From the NCBI GenBank assembly GCA_022711765.1, contig JAKLEB010000003.1, forward strand, positions 1-64,000: 64,000 nucleotides of DNA, in the 5' to 3' direction. Of the stretch, positions 34,953 to 43,427 are shown one piece after another. Each line of letters starts with the position of its first letter. Position 1 is the stretch's first letter. This DNA comes from Candidatus Krumholzibacteriota bacterium (GTDB taxonomy: Bacteria > Krumholzibacteriota > Krumholzibacteriia > LZORAL124-64-63). A program made the translations under genes and the position numbers. The notes under the pieces were generated by a model. The model had not been told where the DNA came from. It did no database searches and was given only the letters and a program-made list of their open reading frames with translations.

Positions 34953-37900
34953 CTAGCGGACGAGGACGACCTTCGCGGTCGCGACGCGTCCGTCCGCCGC
35001 GCCGCGCGCCACGTAGACCCCGCTCGCCAGGGCGCGGCCGGCGTCGTCGCGGCCGTCCCAGGTGAAGCCGTGCGGCCCCGGCCCGGCGAGCGGCCCCCGG
35101 TAGAGGATCGCCACGCGGCGGCCGCGCAGGTCGTAGAGGGCGACCTCGCAATCGCGCGCGCCCTGGCCGGGCAACTCGAGCTGGACCGTCGTGCGCGGAT
35201 TGCACGGGTTCGGGTAGCAGACGAGCCGCGCCGCCTCGACCGGCGGGACGACCGCCGGCGCGTGCGTGGCGGCGTCGGCGTAGCGGGTCTCACGCCAGAT
35301 TACGGTCGCCTCGGCCGGCCCGGTTCCGGCGCGCCGCACCTGCAGATACCGCACGTTGCTGGGCGCCGGCGCGTCGAGCGGCGCGTCGACCGCGCGCCAG
35401 TCCTCCCACTCGATCAGCGCGAGCTCGTCGAACCAGGCGATGCCGGTGCCGCCGTCCGGCGGCTCCGCGTTGCAGCGCAGCTCGAAGAAGATGGCGTTGG
35501 CGGGGGTGACGAGGTCGCGCCACTGGCGAGTCCACTCGAAGTCGCCGGTCGCGGGGTCCGCGAGGTCGGTGCTCGAGACGGGGGTCTCGTTCGTGCGGCT
35601 GCTGTAGAACCGCGCCATGGTCCGCGCGTACGGCGCGTTCTCGCCGCGCAGCCAGCCGACGGCGGAGTGTTCCCGCGCCGGATCGCACGGCAGGTGCCGC
35701 TCGAGGTCGGTGCCGGTCGCCGCCTGGTCGGACGAGTCGCGGCGCAGGCCGAGCGAGCGCTGGCCGCCGAGCCGGATCGTCTCGTCGAACCATTCGTCGT
35801 CGGTGTTGGCGTCCCAGAGGTCGGCCCCCTCGCTCTCGAATCCGCCGTGCCACAGCAGGTCGCGGCCCCAGCGCGCCTCCCAGCCCCCGCCGCCCTCGGC
35901 GATCGCCGCGAAGCCGGAGAAGTAGGCGTCGCCGCCCACCGGCAACGGCGCCGAGATCGCGTAGCCGTCGCGCGCCTCGAGGGCGACCGTGGCCGAGGGC
36001 GACAGCACGGTCGAGTCGGCCTCGGCGCGGGACAGGAAGATGCGGCCGCGCACGCCGTCGGGCTCGGGAACGACGAGCGCATTCATCGGGCGTGAATAGT
36101 CGGCCAGGCGTTCGAGGATGTGGCGCGCGAGGCTGCCGGTGGCGGGCTCGGGGATCCAGTGGTTGATCCAGGCGGGGGTGAAGGTGTATCCGGTGATCCC
36201 GGCGGCGCCGATCTCGAGGGTCAGGACCATCGTCGGCATGGTCTCGGGATAGTAGAGATCGAAGACGAAGTTGCCGAGACTGTGCGCGATGAGCTTGCCG
36301 TCGTGCGCCTCGAATCCCTGCAGGACGTGCGGGTGGTGGTTGATGACCACGTCGGCGCCGAGGTCCAGGCCGAGGCGCCGCAATTCCCGGTCGCCCGGCG
36401 TGGGCTCGTTGCGGAAGTGGAACTCGGGCGCCCCCGGGACCGGCTCGCTGGCCTCGACCGGCGGCGGCGCCGCGAGGTCGCCCCCGCGCGCGGGCGGCGC
36501 GGCCGCGTACTCGGGGCCGCTGTGGGTCTGCACGATCACGAGGTCGGCCTGCGCGCGGCAGGCGTCGATCGCCTTCTGCAGGTTGTCCGGCAGCAGGTAG
36601 GCGAAGCCGGGCTTGCTGTAGCCCGCGTCGAGGAACGGCTGGTAGTTCCACTCGCGGCCGGTGCGGTTGCAGAGACCGACGAACGCGAGGCGCAGTCCCT
36701 TGGCGCCGTGGTAGGCCGGCAACAGCGCGAAGTACTCGTTCACGCCGGCGCCGCAGTACGGGATGCCCAGCCCGTCGAGGCCGTCCATCGTGTCGAGCAT
36801 CCCGATCTCGCCGTAGTCGATGATGTGGTTGTTGCCGATCGTGACGAGGTCGATGCCGGCGTACGCCAGACCGACGATGTTCTCCGGCCGGCTGCGGAAG
36901 ACCACGCTCTTGGTGGGATGCGGCGTGCCGCGGTCCGTGTAGCTGACCTCGAGGTTGGCGACGTTCACGTCGGCCGCCAGACCGAAGATGTCGAGGGTCG
37001 GTTCGAACAGGGCTTCGACGCCATAGGTGTCGATGATGCCGCCGGGCGTCTCGTAGCCGCGTCCCGTGAAGACGTCGCCCACGAGATTCACGGTCAGGGG
37101 CAGCTCGCTCGGACCATCCTCGACGCGCACGCGGCAGGTGTCGCCGCCGGCGAGGCCTTCGGGGTCGGCGACCACCAGGCCCACGGTCCACGGGTGATTC
37201 GCCTGCACGAGGAAGGTGTGCTGGGGCGCGGCGAGGTCGCTGCCGGTGCTGTCGCCGAAATCCCAGGCGTACGCGAAGGTGTCGCTGTCGGGGTCGAAGA
37301 CCTTGGCCTGGAACTGGACGTCGACCGAGAGCAGGCCCGCCGCCACCTTGCGCATCGACTGGACGGACGAGAGGATGCGGCAGCGCGGCGCGTGCGGCAG
37401 ATCCTCGGTCACGTCGCGCAGGTCATCGAAGAAGGTCACGCCCGGCTGCTGGACGCTGTCGGCGTCGTTGACGTACACGAGGCGCGTGATCGCGGCGGGG
37501 GGAGCGCCGAACGTGGTCGTCCAGTCCTCGCCGACCGGCAGCAGGAACACGCACCACTCGCCGCGATCCCGGGCGCCCTGATAGACCGTCCACCAGTTCG
37601 TCGCGGCCTGCAGCTGCGTTCCCCAGAACGTGTAGAAGAGCTCGTTGGCGCCGTCGCCGAGGCCCAGGGCCTGGATCTCGCCAATGCGGTCCGCCCGCAC
37701 CGCGACCTGCCAGACGGTCGTGTCCGTGACCGCGACCGGCGCGTCCAGGACCTGGACCTTCCAGGTGTTGCCGAACAGCCGCAGCGCCTGCTGGCCGGCG
37801 TGCGCATCGCCGGTGAGCGCCCAGTCGTCGGGGTCGTCGTCCTGTTCCGGGTAGCTCTCGAGTTCGAGCGTGGGCGCCTCGAAGTCCTCGATCAGGACGC

Positions 37901-37967
37901 CGCGGTCGCGGCCGACGGCGACCGAGGCGAGCAGCAGCGCGATGCAAACGAGCGATCGGCAACGCAT
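34953..37967 (-). CDS. Large secreted CapA-like protein with PKD and C-terminal sorting domain
   Basis: The 1,004-residue protein has a signal peptide (CIALLLASVAVG). A beta-sandwich occupies ~30-190, and a PKD domain ~205-290 (YAWDFGDS). A CapA-type metallophosphatase-like domain covers ~295-610, with VNLVGDVFTGRG, VTIGNNHIIDYG, THSGPEY, NHHPHVLQG and AHSLGNFVF. A second beta-sandwich lies at ~700-870, and a FlgD/T9SS-type C-terminal domain with YPNPCNPRTTV and a final GVYVARG strand ends it. CapA proteins act in poly-gamma-glutamate anchoring; here the added modules point to a surface-exposed enzyme. ATG 37967 has GGAGG at 9 nt; the TTG just before it is also possible. A TATCAT -10-like box lies upstream at 37999-38004. 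Confidence 0.88.
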   Translation of the reverse strand: MRCRSLVCIALLLASVAVGRDRGVLIEDFEAPTLELESYPEQDDDPDDWALTGDAHAGQQALRLFGNTWKVQVLDAPVAVTDTTVWQVAVRADRIGEIQALGLGDGANELFYTFWGTQLQAATNWWTVYQGARDRGEWCVFLLPVGEDWTTTFGAPPAAITRLVYVNDADSVQQPGVTFFDDLRDVTEDLPHAPRCRILSSVQSMRKVAAGLLSVDVQFQAKVFDPDSDTFAYAWDFGDSTGSDLAAPQHTFLVQANHPWTVGLVVADPEGLAGGDTCRVRVEDGPSELPLTVNLVGDVFTGRGYETPGGIIDTYGVEALFEPTLDIFGLAADVNVANLEVSYTDRGTPHPTKSVVFRSRPENIVGLAYAGIDLVTIGNNHIIDYGEIGMLDTMDGLDGLGIPYCGAGVNEYFALLPAYHGAKGLRLAFVGLCNRTGREWNYQPFLDAGYSKPGFAYLLPDNLQKAIDACRAQADLVIVQTHSGPEYAAAPPARGGDLAAPPPVEASEPVPGAPEFHFRNEPTPGDRELRRLGLDLGADVVINHHPHVLQGFEAHDGKLIAHSLGNFVFDLYYPETMPTMVLTLEIGAAGITGYTFTPAWINHWIPEPATGSLARHILERLADYSRPMNALVVPEPDGVRGRIFLSRAEADSTVLSPSATVALEARDGYAISAPLPVGGDAYFSGFAAIAEGGGGWEARWGRDLLWHGGFESEGADLWDANTDDEWFDETIRLGGQRSLGLRRDSSDQAATGTDLERHLPCDPAREHSAVGWLRGENAPYARTMARFYSSRTNETPVSSTDLADPATGDFEWTRQWRDLVTPANAIFFELRCNAEPPDGGTGIAWFDELALIEWEDWRAVDAPLDAPAPSNVRYLQVRRAGTGPAEATVIWRETRYADAATHAPAVVPPVEAARLVCYPNPCNPRTTVQLELPGQGARDCEVALYDLRGRRVAILYRGPLAGPGPHGFTWDGRDDAGRALASGVYVARGAADGRVATAKVVLVR

Positions 37968-38046
37968 CAAGAGGCACCTCCGTTCAGGGCACCCCTTGAT
38001 GATACCACATCGGGCGGTCGCGCCGCCGCCGCGATCCGCGCGGCAG

Positions 38047-39159
38047 CTAGCGCGCGGCCCGGACCGTGAAGGTGGCCGCGTCCTCGTCCGAGAGCCCGCC
38101 GTCGTCGATCGCGCGGAAGGTGATGGTGGCCTCGCCGGTCCACTCCGGGCTGGGCGGCGTCACGGTCGCCACGTGCGCCGCGCTGATCGACACGTTGAGG
38201 GCGCCGTTGCCCGAGTAGGTCCACAGCAGCTGCTCGTCGGGGTCGTCGACGTCGACGACCCAGTCGTCGAGCGCGATCGGGAAGAACGCGCCGCCCGCGG
38301 TCGTCGACTGGTCCGGGATGTTGCTCACGACCGGCGCGTCGTTGACCGGAGTCACCGTGAACGTGACCGCGCGCTGTGCGCTCAATCCGCCGGGGTCCGT
38401 CACCTGGAAGGTGATGGTCTCTTGACCGCTCCATTCGGAGTTCGGAGCGCTGACCGTGGCGATGCGCGCGGCATCGATCACGACCAGGAGCGCGGTGGCG
38501 TCGACGACGTCCCAGTCGAGGGTCTCGTCCGGGTCGTCCGCGTCCGTCACGTACCCGTCGAGATGCAGCGCGGCGAAGGCCTCGCCCTCGGCGATGGTCT
38601 GCGCGGGCACGACCGCGAGGACCGGCGCGGCGTTCTGCACCGTGAAGCTGACCGCCGCGCGGTCGTTGTCGGGCCACGGATCCGCCGGCTCGACGGCGAC
38701 CACGACCGCCTCGTTCTCGACGAGCTGTCCGTTCGTGCCCGACGCCACCTGGACGGTCAACACGAGCGTCGCCTCCGCGTCCGGCGCCAGCGTGCCCAGC
38801 GACCAGTGGCCGGTGACCGGATCGAAGATGCCCTGGCCGGGGGCCGCCTGCTGGAACGTGACCGCCTCCGGCAGCGAGTCGGCGACGACGACCTCCCGGG
38901 CGTCCACGTCGCCCAGGTTTTGGACGGTCAGCACGTAGTGGAGGATGGCCAGCTCGTGGGCCCAGGGACCGCCGTCGAGATCGACCTCCATCGCCAGCGC
39001 GAGGTCGGGACCCCCGCCGCCCCTGGCGACCTTCCAGTTGTTGTCCTCCTGGTCGCAACCGCCCGCCAGCCAGACCGCCGTGACGGCGAGCCCCAGCATG
39101 GCCGACAGCGCCAGTGGCCGCCGCGGGTCGCGGCGCTTCGTCACGAGGATCGTCGCCAT
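38047..39159 (-). CDS. Lipoprotein with DUF11 and cadherin-like repeats
   Basis: The 370-residue protein has a lipobox (VWLAGGC) after a long basic N-terminus. The mature part starts with a DUF11-like domain (LHYVLTVQNLGDVDAREVVVADSLPE). Two ~90-residue Ig/cadherin-like repeats follow, each opening with APVL or APVV and containing WSGQETITFQVTDPGGLS or WTGEATITFRAIDDGGLS. This layout is common in surface adhesins or calcium-stabilised stalks (DADDPDE sites). GGAGG lies 6 nt before ATG 39159. It is 16 nt downstream of the barrel-like gene, so they form an operon. Confidence 0.85.
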   Translation of the reverse strand: MATILVTKRRDPRRPLALSAMLGLAVTAVWLAGGCDQEDNNWKVARGGGGPDLALAMEVDLDGGPWAHELAILHYVLTVQNLGDVDAREVVVADSLPEAVTFQQAAPGQGIFDPVTGHWSLGTLAPDAEATLVLTVQVASGTNGQLVENEAVVVAVEPADPWPDNDRAAVSFTVQNAAPVLAVVPAQTIAEGEAFAALHLDGYVTDADDPDETLDWDVVDATALLVVIDAARIATVSAPNSEWSGQETITFQVTDPGGLSAQRAVTFTVTPVNDAPVVSNIPDQSTTAGGAFFPIALDDWVVDVDDPDEQLLWTYSGNGALNVSISAAHVATVTPPSPEWTGEATITFRAIDDGGLSDEDAATFTVRAAR

Positions 39160-39175
39160 GTCCAACCTCCGTCCC

Positions 39176-40252
39176 CTAGTGGACCACGATCCCGGCCGCC
39201 AGGGACGCGGCCGGTCCGTACCAGTGGTCGTCGTCGCCGGTGTCGGCCGGGTAGTGCATCAGCTCCGCCTGCCCGAAGAGACCGACCCCGTGCGAGCCGG
39301 CGCGGAAGAGGGCGTAACCGGCGCGCGCCTGGACGCCGAAACCGACCATCCGGTAGGTGCGGTCCCGGTACTCCAGCAGCTCGCCGCCGTCGTAGATGCC
39401 GCCGTAGCCGACCGCGAGCGAGGCGCTCAGGAAGGTGCGCGCGGTCAGCCGCCCCACGCCGAACGCGAGGTTCGCCCGATGGAAGGTCAGATCGGAGGTC
39501 GCGCCCGGGTCGGCGAGCTCGCGCACGGTGTAGCGGTTGAACGCGTAGGAGACGCTGATCTCGCGGAAGCCGACAGCTCTCTGGCCGGGCGACGGCGCCG
39601 GTGGATACCCGAATCGATACGCGGCGAAGAACCCGAGTCCCGGCTCGACCTCCGTGACGCCGCCGAGCGCGTCGATGTCGTCCCGGAAATGGTCGCCGAA
39701 CACGAACACCGCGCACGCGCCGAACCAGCCGCGCGGGGTCGCGAGCGGTCGCGATGCGACCTGCGTCCGGGCGCTCGGCTTCGCGGGCTTGAGCGGCGTC
39801 TCCGGCGCGGCCTGCCCGGCCGGCGCGACCTTCGGCGCGAAATCGAACTCGATCTCCTGCCGGAAATTGCCCCGCAGCTCGATCGTGCCCGGCCCGGCCT
39901 CCGCCGCCTCGAAGGCCGCCGGCTCGTAGATCCAGCCGAACTTCGCGTAGAGCACGGAGCGCTGGACGGTGTAGACCATGACCGTGTACGACGTGCCGGG
40001 CTCGAGCCGCGCGCGGTCGAGCGCGATCGTCCCGTCGGTCGCGATCAGGAACTCGAGACACTCGGAGTCGAGGGGACAGAACACGACCGAACCCGTGGTC
40101 AGGGTGTGGCCATAGGCATCGACGACCTTCACCAGGTTCGGGTCGGATCGGGCGAGCGACGGCACGACCAGGGCCAGCGCAGCGATCTGCAGGAACGCGG
40201 CCAGCCTGCCGCGTCCCGGCCGCGATCGTGGATCGCGATCCGTCGACGGCAC
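39176..40252 (-). CDS. Outer-membrane-associated beta-rich protein
   Basis: The 358-residue protein has a signal peptide (FLQIAALALVVPSLARS) and a short N-terminal beta domain (LVKVVDAYGHTLTTGSVVF) like a carboxypeptidase regulatory fold. A Pro/Lys linker follows, and then barrel-like strands (SLAVGYGGIYDGGELLEYRDRTYRMVGFGVQARAGYALF). It ends in AASLAAGIVVH. GTG 40252 has a near-perfect AAGGAGG. It is first in an operon with the lipoprotein. The A+T-rich stretch at 40293-40330 is the likely promoter region. No family name can be assigned. Confidence 0.78.
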   Translation of the reverse strand: MPSTDRDPRSRPGRGRLAAFLQIAALALVVPSLARSDPNLVKVVDAYGHTLTTGSVVFCPLDSECLEFLIATDGTIALDRARLEPGTSYTVMVYTVQRSVLYAKFGWIYEPAAFEAAEAGPGTIELRGNFRQEIEFDFAPKVAPAGQAAPETPLKPAKPSARTQVASRPLATPRGWFGACAVFVFGDHFRDDIDALGGVTEVEPGLGFFAAYRFGYPPAPSPGQRAVGFREISVSYAFNRYTVRELADPGATSDLTFHRANLAFGVGRLTARTFLSASLAVGYGGIYDGGELLEYRDRTYRMVGFGVQARAGYALFRAGSHGVGLFGQAELMHYPADTGDDDHWYGPAASLAAGIVVH

Positions 40253-40360
40253 GGAAACCTCCTTGCTCCCCGCCCCACGAGACGGAGGAAGCGTATCTTA
40301 ATCGACCTTATTATTCCAGTATTATCGCGGAGATCCGCCCGTTCCGCACCGGCAGAGGCG

Positions 40361-41482
40361 TCAGTTTCGCGCGGAATCGGTGGCGAGGCCTCGGTCGCTG
40401 GTCAGGTACATCGCGAACGTCCCGAGCCAGTGGCCACCCTCGTAGAACTCGCCGGTGAGCGCCGCCAGGCCGACGTCGGCGTGGGCGCGCGCCGCGGCGA
40501 GGAGCGCCGCGCGGCGGAGATCGTCGACGGGCAGGCCCGCCGCGATGCCCCGCAGCATCCAGGCCCGACTCAGGTTCAATCCGTCCAGGTGGGCGAGCTT
40601 GCCGTCGCTGCGGTCGGACACCACGGCCGCCGGCAGCCAGTCGGTCCCCCCGGAATCCGGGATCGCCGGCAGGAAGTCGGCGAGCCAGCGGGCGAACTCG
40701 GCCGGCGCCAGGATCCGGCGCAGCAGATCGGCCTCGGCGAGCGCCGGCGACACGAAATCCTGGCCGGACGGCTCGAAAGCCAGGTCGGCCCCGCGGTCGC
40801 CGAGGTAGAGCCGGGTGGTCGTGGCCTCGACGAGGCGCGCCAGATCGCCGCGTCCGGTCGACCGGGCATGGTCGAGCACGAGGGCGAACGCCAGGGCCGT
40901 CTGGCTGTGCTCGCCCGTGCGGATCGGATAGGTGAGCTTGGGCAGCCAGTCCTGCAGGCGCGCGACGCAGGCTTCCTCGAGCGGAGCCAGCGCTGCCGCC
41001 CAGCGCCCGGCCCGATCGGGGTCCCACTCGCGAAGCTCGGTCGCCAGCTGGAGCAGCCAGGCCAGGCCGTACGGCCGCTCCCATTCCGCGCGCCCCGGCG
41101 TCTCGAGGTAGGCGACCTCGGCCGCGATCAGCTCCGGGCGCAGGTGCCGGTCGAGCGCCGCGAGCGCCTCGGCGGCGAGCGGGTGTTCCGGATGGAGCCT
41201 GGCGAACCTGGCCATCAGCCAGTGGCCATGCACCGCCGAGTGCCAGTCGTAGCAGCCGAAGAACGCCGGATGGAGGCCGGCGGGCGTGCCGGTGTCCGCG
41301 GCGGATCGCAGCGAATGGTCGATCTTGCCGGGATACTCCCGATCGACGCAATCCAGGGCCAGCCCCACGAATCGCGCGGCCTGGTCGGCAGACAGGTTCG
41401 GCTCGGCGGCCGGGACGGCCCGGCCGGCGGGCGTGAACGCGAGCGCCATCAAGATCGGCACGAAGATCGGTTTCCGGCTCAT
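40361..41482 (-). CDS. DUF2891 family protein
   Basis: The 373-residue protein contains the DUF2891 signature GCYDWHSAVHGHWLMARF near residue 75 and the later GEFYEGGHWLGTFAMYL. A signal peptide (PILMALAFTPAGRAVPA) indicates export. The fold is an alpha/alpha barrel related to six-hairpin glycosidases, and the conserved His and Trp residues suggest an enzyme. The substrate is unknown. GGAGGTG precedes ATG 41482. It is divergent from the RRM gene. Confidence 0.9.
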   Translation of the reverse strand: MSRKPIFVPILMALAFTPAGRAVPAAEPNLSADQAARFVGLALDCVDREYPGKIDHSLRSAADTGTPAGLHPAFFGCYDWHSAVHGHWLMARFARLHPEHPLAAEALAALDRHLRPELIAAEVAYLETPGRAEWERPYGLAWLLQLATELREWDPDRAGRWAAALAPLEEACVARLQDWLPKLTYPIRTGEHSQTALAFALVLDHARSTGRGDLARLVEATTTRLYLGDRGADLAFEPSGQDFVSPALAEADLLRRILAPAEFARWLADFLPAIPDSGGTDWLPAAVVSDRSDGKLAHLDGLNLSRAWMLRGIAAGLPVDDLRRAALLAAARAHADVGLAALTGEFYEGGHWLGTFAMYLTSDRGLATDSARN

Positions 41483-41529
41483 CGGATCTCACCTCCGGCC
41501 GCCGCCGCCTTAATGATGACGAATTCTCT

Positions 41530-41556
41530 TTGACAGCCCCCGGATCGTGCTAGATG
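41530..41556 (+). promoter_or_regulatory. Promoter for the RRM RNA-binding protein gene
   Basis: TTGACA (41530-41535) is a perfect -35 box. TAGATG (41551-41556), preceded by TGC as an extended -10, lies 15 bp downstream, shorter than the optimal 17. The start site near 41563 leaves an untranslated leader of about 90 nt, which is usual for cold-inducible RNA-binding proteins. Confidence 0.5.
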
Positions 41557-41655
41557 TTTTTTCCGGCTCCAGATCCGGGCCGTCCGAGCTTCTACCTGTG
41601 TCAAGGTGTGAGATTCGGAAGATCGTTCGGGCCCATGACGCAGGAAGGAAGCGAC

Positions 41656-41943
41656 ATGGATATCTACGTGGGCAATCTGCCGTGGACGTGCAGTGACGAC
41701 GACCTCCGCGGGCTCTTCCAGCCGTTCGGCGACGTCGAGAGCGCCAGGGTCATCCTGGACCGCGAGACCGGCCGCAGCCGGGGCTTCGGCTTCGTCCAGA
41801 TGCCGAACGCCGAGGAAGCCGCCAAGGCGATCCAGGGGCTCAACGAACAGGACTTCAACGGCCGGCCCCTGCGCGTGAACGAGTCGCAGCCGAAGCCGCG
41901 CACCGGCGGCGGCGGCGGCCGCGGCGGCAGTCGCGGCTGGTGA
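41656..41943 (+). CDS. RRM-domain RNA-binding protein (cold-inducible Rbp type)
   Basis: The 95-residue protein is a single RRM with RNP2 IYVGNL at residues 3-8 and RNP1 RGFGFVQM near 45, followed by a Gly/Arg-rich tail (GGGGGRGGSRGW). This is the cyanobacterial and proteobacterial Rbp type, an RNA chaperone often induced by cold. AGGAAGGAA precedes ATG 41656. A long leader and a strong terminator hairpin (41960-41987) make it monocistronic. Confidence 0.95.
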   Translation: MDIYVGNLPWTCSDDDLRGLFQPFGDVESARVILDRETGRSRGFGFVQMPNAEEAAKAIQGLNEQDFNGRPLRVNESQPKPRTGGGGGRGGSRGW

Positions 41944-41959
41944 TCGGGTCGCGGATCGA

Positions 41960-41987
41960 GAGGCCTCCTGCGCCGGCGGGAGGCCTC
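41960..41987 (+). terminator. Terminator hairpin after the RRM gene
   Basis: Arms 41960-41971 and 41976-41987 pair over 12 bp with one wobble (GAGGCCTCC core) around a 4-nt loop GCCG. It lies 16 nt downstream of the RRM stop and between convergent genes. It is followed by GTTGCG, so the T tract is minimal. Confidence 0.7.
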
Positions 41988-42015
41988 GTTGCGTCCGGGG
42001 CGCGGCCCCCAGCGG

Positions 42016-42645
42016 TCAGCGCGCCCGCAGCCGGTCCTTGAACTCCTGGCGGAACTTCGCGAGCTTCGGCGCGATGACGACCTGGCAGTACCCCTGGTCC
42101 GGGTTGTTCCGGTAGTAATCCTGGTGATACTTCTCCGCGGGCCAGAAGTCGCCGAGCGGCACGACCTCGGTCACGATCGGTCCGTCGAAGATCCGATCGC
42201 GTTCGAGGTCGGCGATCAGGCGCTCGGCGGCCGCCTTCTCGGCCGGGTCGCGCCAGAGGATGACCGACCGGTACTGCGGGCCCACGTCGGCGCCCTGGCG
42301 ATCGCGCGTCGTGGGGTCGTGCACGCCGAAGTAGATCAGGAGGATCTCCTCGTAGCTGATCCGCGCGGGGTCGTACGCGACCTGGACGACCTCCGCGTGG
42401 CCGGTCGCGCCGCCGCACACGGCGTGGTAGTCCGGGTTCTCGACGTGGCCACCGGCGTAGCCGGACACGACGTCGAGCACGCCGGCCACCTCCTCGAAGA
42501 CGGCCTCCAGGCACCAGAAGCAGCCGCCGCCGAGGGTCGCCACGGATCGGCTGGTCGTCTCGTCGCTCGCCATGACGCCGGTACCCCCCGCGATGACGAT
42601 CAGGAATGCCGGCAGGACTGCCGGCCACGCGTTCGCTCGCGACAT
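42016..42645 (-). CDS. msrA: Peptide methionine-(S)-sulfoxide reductase, exported
   Basis: The 209-residue protein has a signal peptide (AVLPAFLIVIAGGTGVMAS) and the MsrA active site GCFWC with nucleophile C42. It also has SGYAGGHVENPDYHAVC, GHAEVVQVAYDP, and the C-terminal EKYHQDYYRNNPDQGYCQ. It repairs oxidised methionine, here in the periplasm. The C in NPDQGYC is the likely resolving cysteine. GGGAGG precedes ATG 42645. It lies 11 nt downstream of the LON-domain gene, so both are co-transcribed. Confidence 0.95.
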   Translation of the reverse strand: MSRANAWPAVLPAFLIVIAGGTGVMASDETTSRSVATLGGGCFWCLEAVFEEVAGVLDVVSGYAGGHVENPDYHAVCGGATGHAEVVQVAYDPARISYEEILLIYFGVHDPTTRDRQGADVGPQYRSVILWRDPAEKAAAERLIADLERDRIFDGPIVTEVVPLGDFWPAEKYHQDYYRNNPDQGYCQVVIAPKLAKFRQEFKDRLRAR

Positions 42646-42656
42646 GCCGCCTCCCT

Positions 42657-43223
42657 TCAATGCTCCTCGTGCCAGGCCAGGGCGCGCTCGGCCCGGCGGA
42701 CCGGGCAGCGGTCGGCGAAAACCGCCGCGGTTCGCTCGGCATCCAGGGGCAGCGTGTTCAGCAGGATGTCCGCGAGCAGGCCCAGCGGCAAATCGCCCTC
42801 GAGCTGGTGTCCGCGAGGCGCCCGGCTCTGGATCGCCTCGAACAGCTGCGGCACCAGGGCGCGTTCGGCGTCCCGGTCCGGTTCGTGGTCGTGGATCAGG
42901 CGGGCGTCGGCCTTGCGGTAGAGCCGGTCGCTGGCGACCTCCTGCATCTCCACGCGTCCGAGCCCCAGGACCCAGATCAGGTACCGCCCGTCGGCCAGCG
43001 TCTCGTGGTGGACGATCTCGCCGAGGCCGCCCACCGGCAACACGACCGGTCCGGAACCAGTCCGCGGACCGCCCGGCCGGTACGCCGCGAGCACCAGTCG
43101 AGCGGCGGTGTCGAGCAGGTCGCCGACCATCTGCCGGTACTTCGGCTCGAACACGTGCAGCGGAGCCACCGCGCCCGGAAACAGGTAAAAATCGGGCAGC
43201 GGGAAGAGGGGCAGTCCGCGCAT
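42657..43223 (-). CDS. LON substrate-binding-domain protein
   Basis: The 188-residue protein is a stand-alone LON N-terminal domain: LPLFPLPDFYLFPGAVAPLHVFEPKYRQM at the start, then a beta-rich half (GLGEIVHHETLADGRYLIWVLGLGRV), and a helical half. There is no AAA+ or protease domain. Such proteins are thought to bind unfolded protein or modulate Lon. The start at 43223 has AGGAAGG; another ATG eight codons upstream (43247) is possible. It shares an operon with msrA, consistent with damaged-protein handling. Confidence 0.9.
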   Translation of the reverse strand: MRGLPLFPLPDFYLFPGAVAPLHVFEPKYRQMVGDLLDTAARLVLAAYRPGGPRTGSGPVVLPVGGLGEIVHHETLADGRYLIWVLGLGRVEMQEVASDRLYRKADARLIHDHEPDRDAERALVPQLFEAIQSRAPRGHQLEGDLPLGLLADILLNTLPLDAERTAAVFADRCPVRRAERALAWHEEH

Positions 43224-43427
43224 CAGCCTTCCTGACTTGGTGATCATGCCCACGTCCTGATGTTGACGATCCCTCAAGAAATTAAGTCAAGAGCGCCAAT
43301 CTCGCTCGTGGCATCATGGCGGCGGGCTGCCGTTTCGTGCGCTCGGCCGGGCCCCGTCCGCCGGCAACGGGGCGGATTGGCCGGACTCGGTTTAATTGAT
43401 TCCGGATCACACCCCCCTGGAGGCACC

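Noticed and set aside
43262..43290. Divergent promoter pair between the LON-domain and sensor kinase genes
   Set aside because: TTGAC and GTCAA form an inverted pair resembling two -35 boxes, but neither is followed by a -10 element at 16-18 bp.
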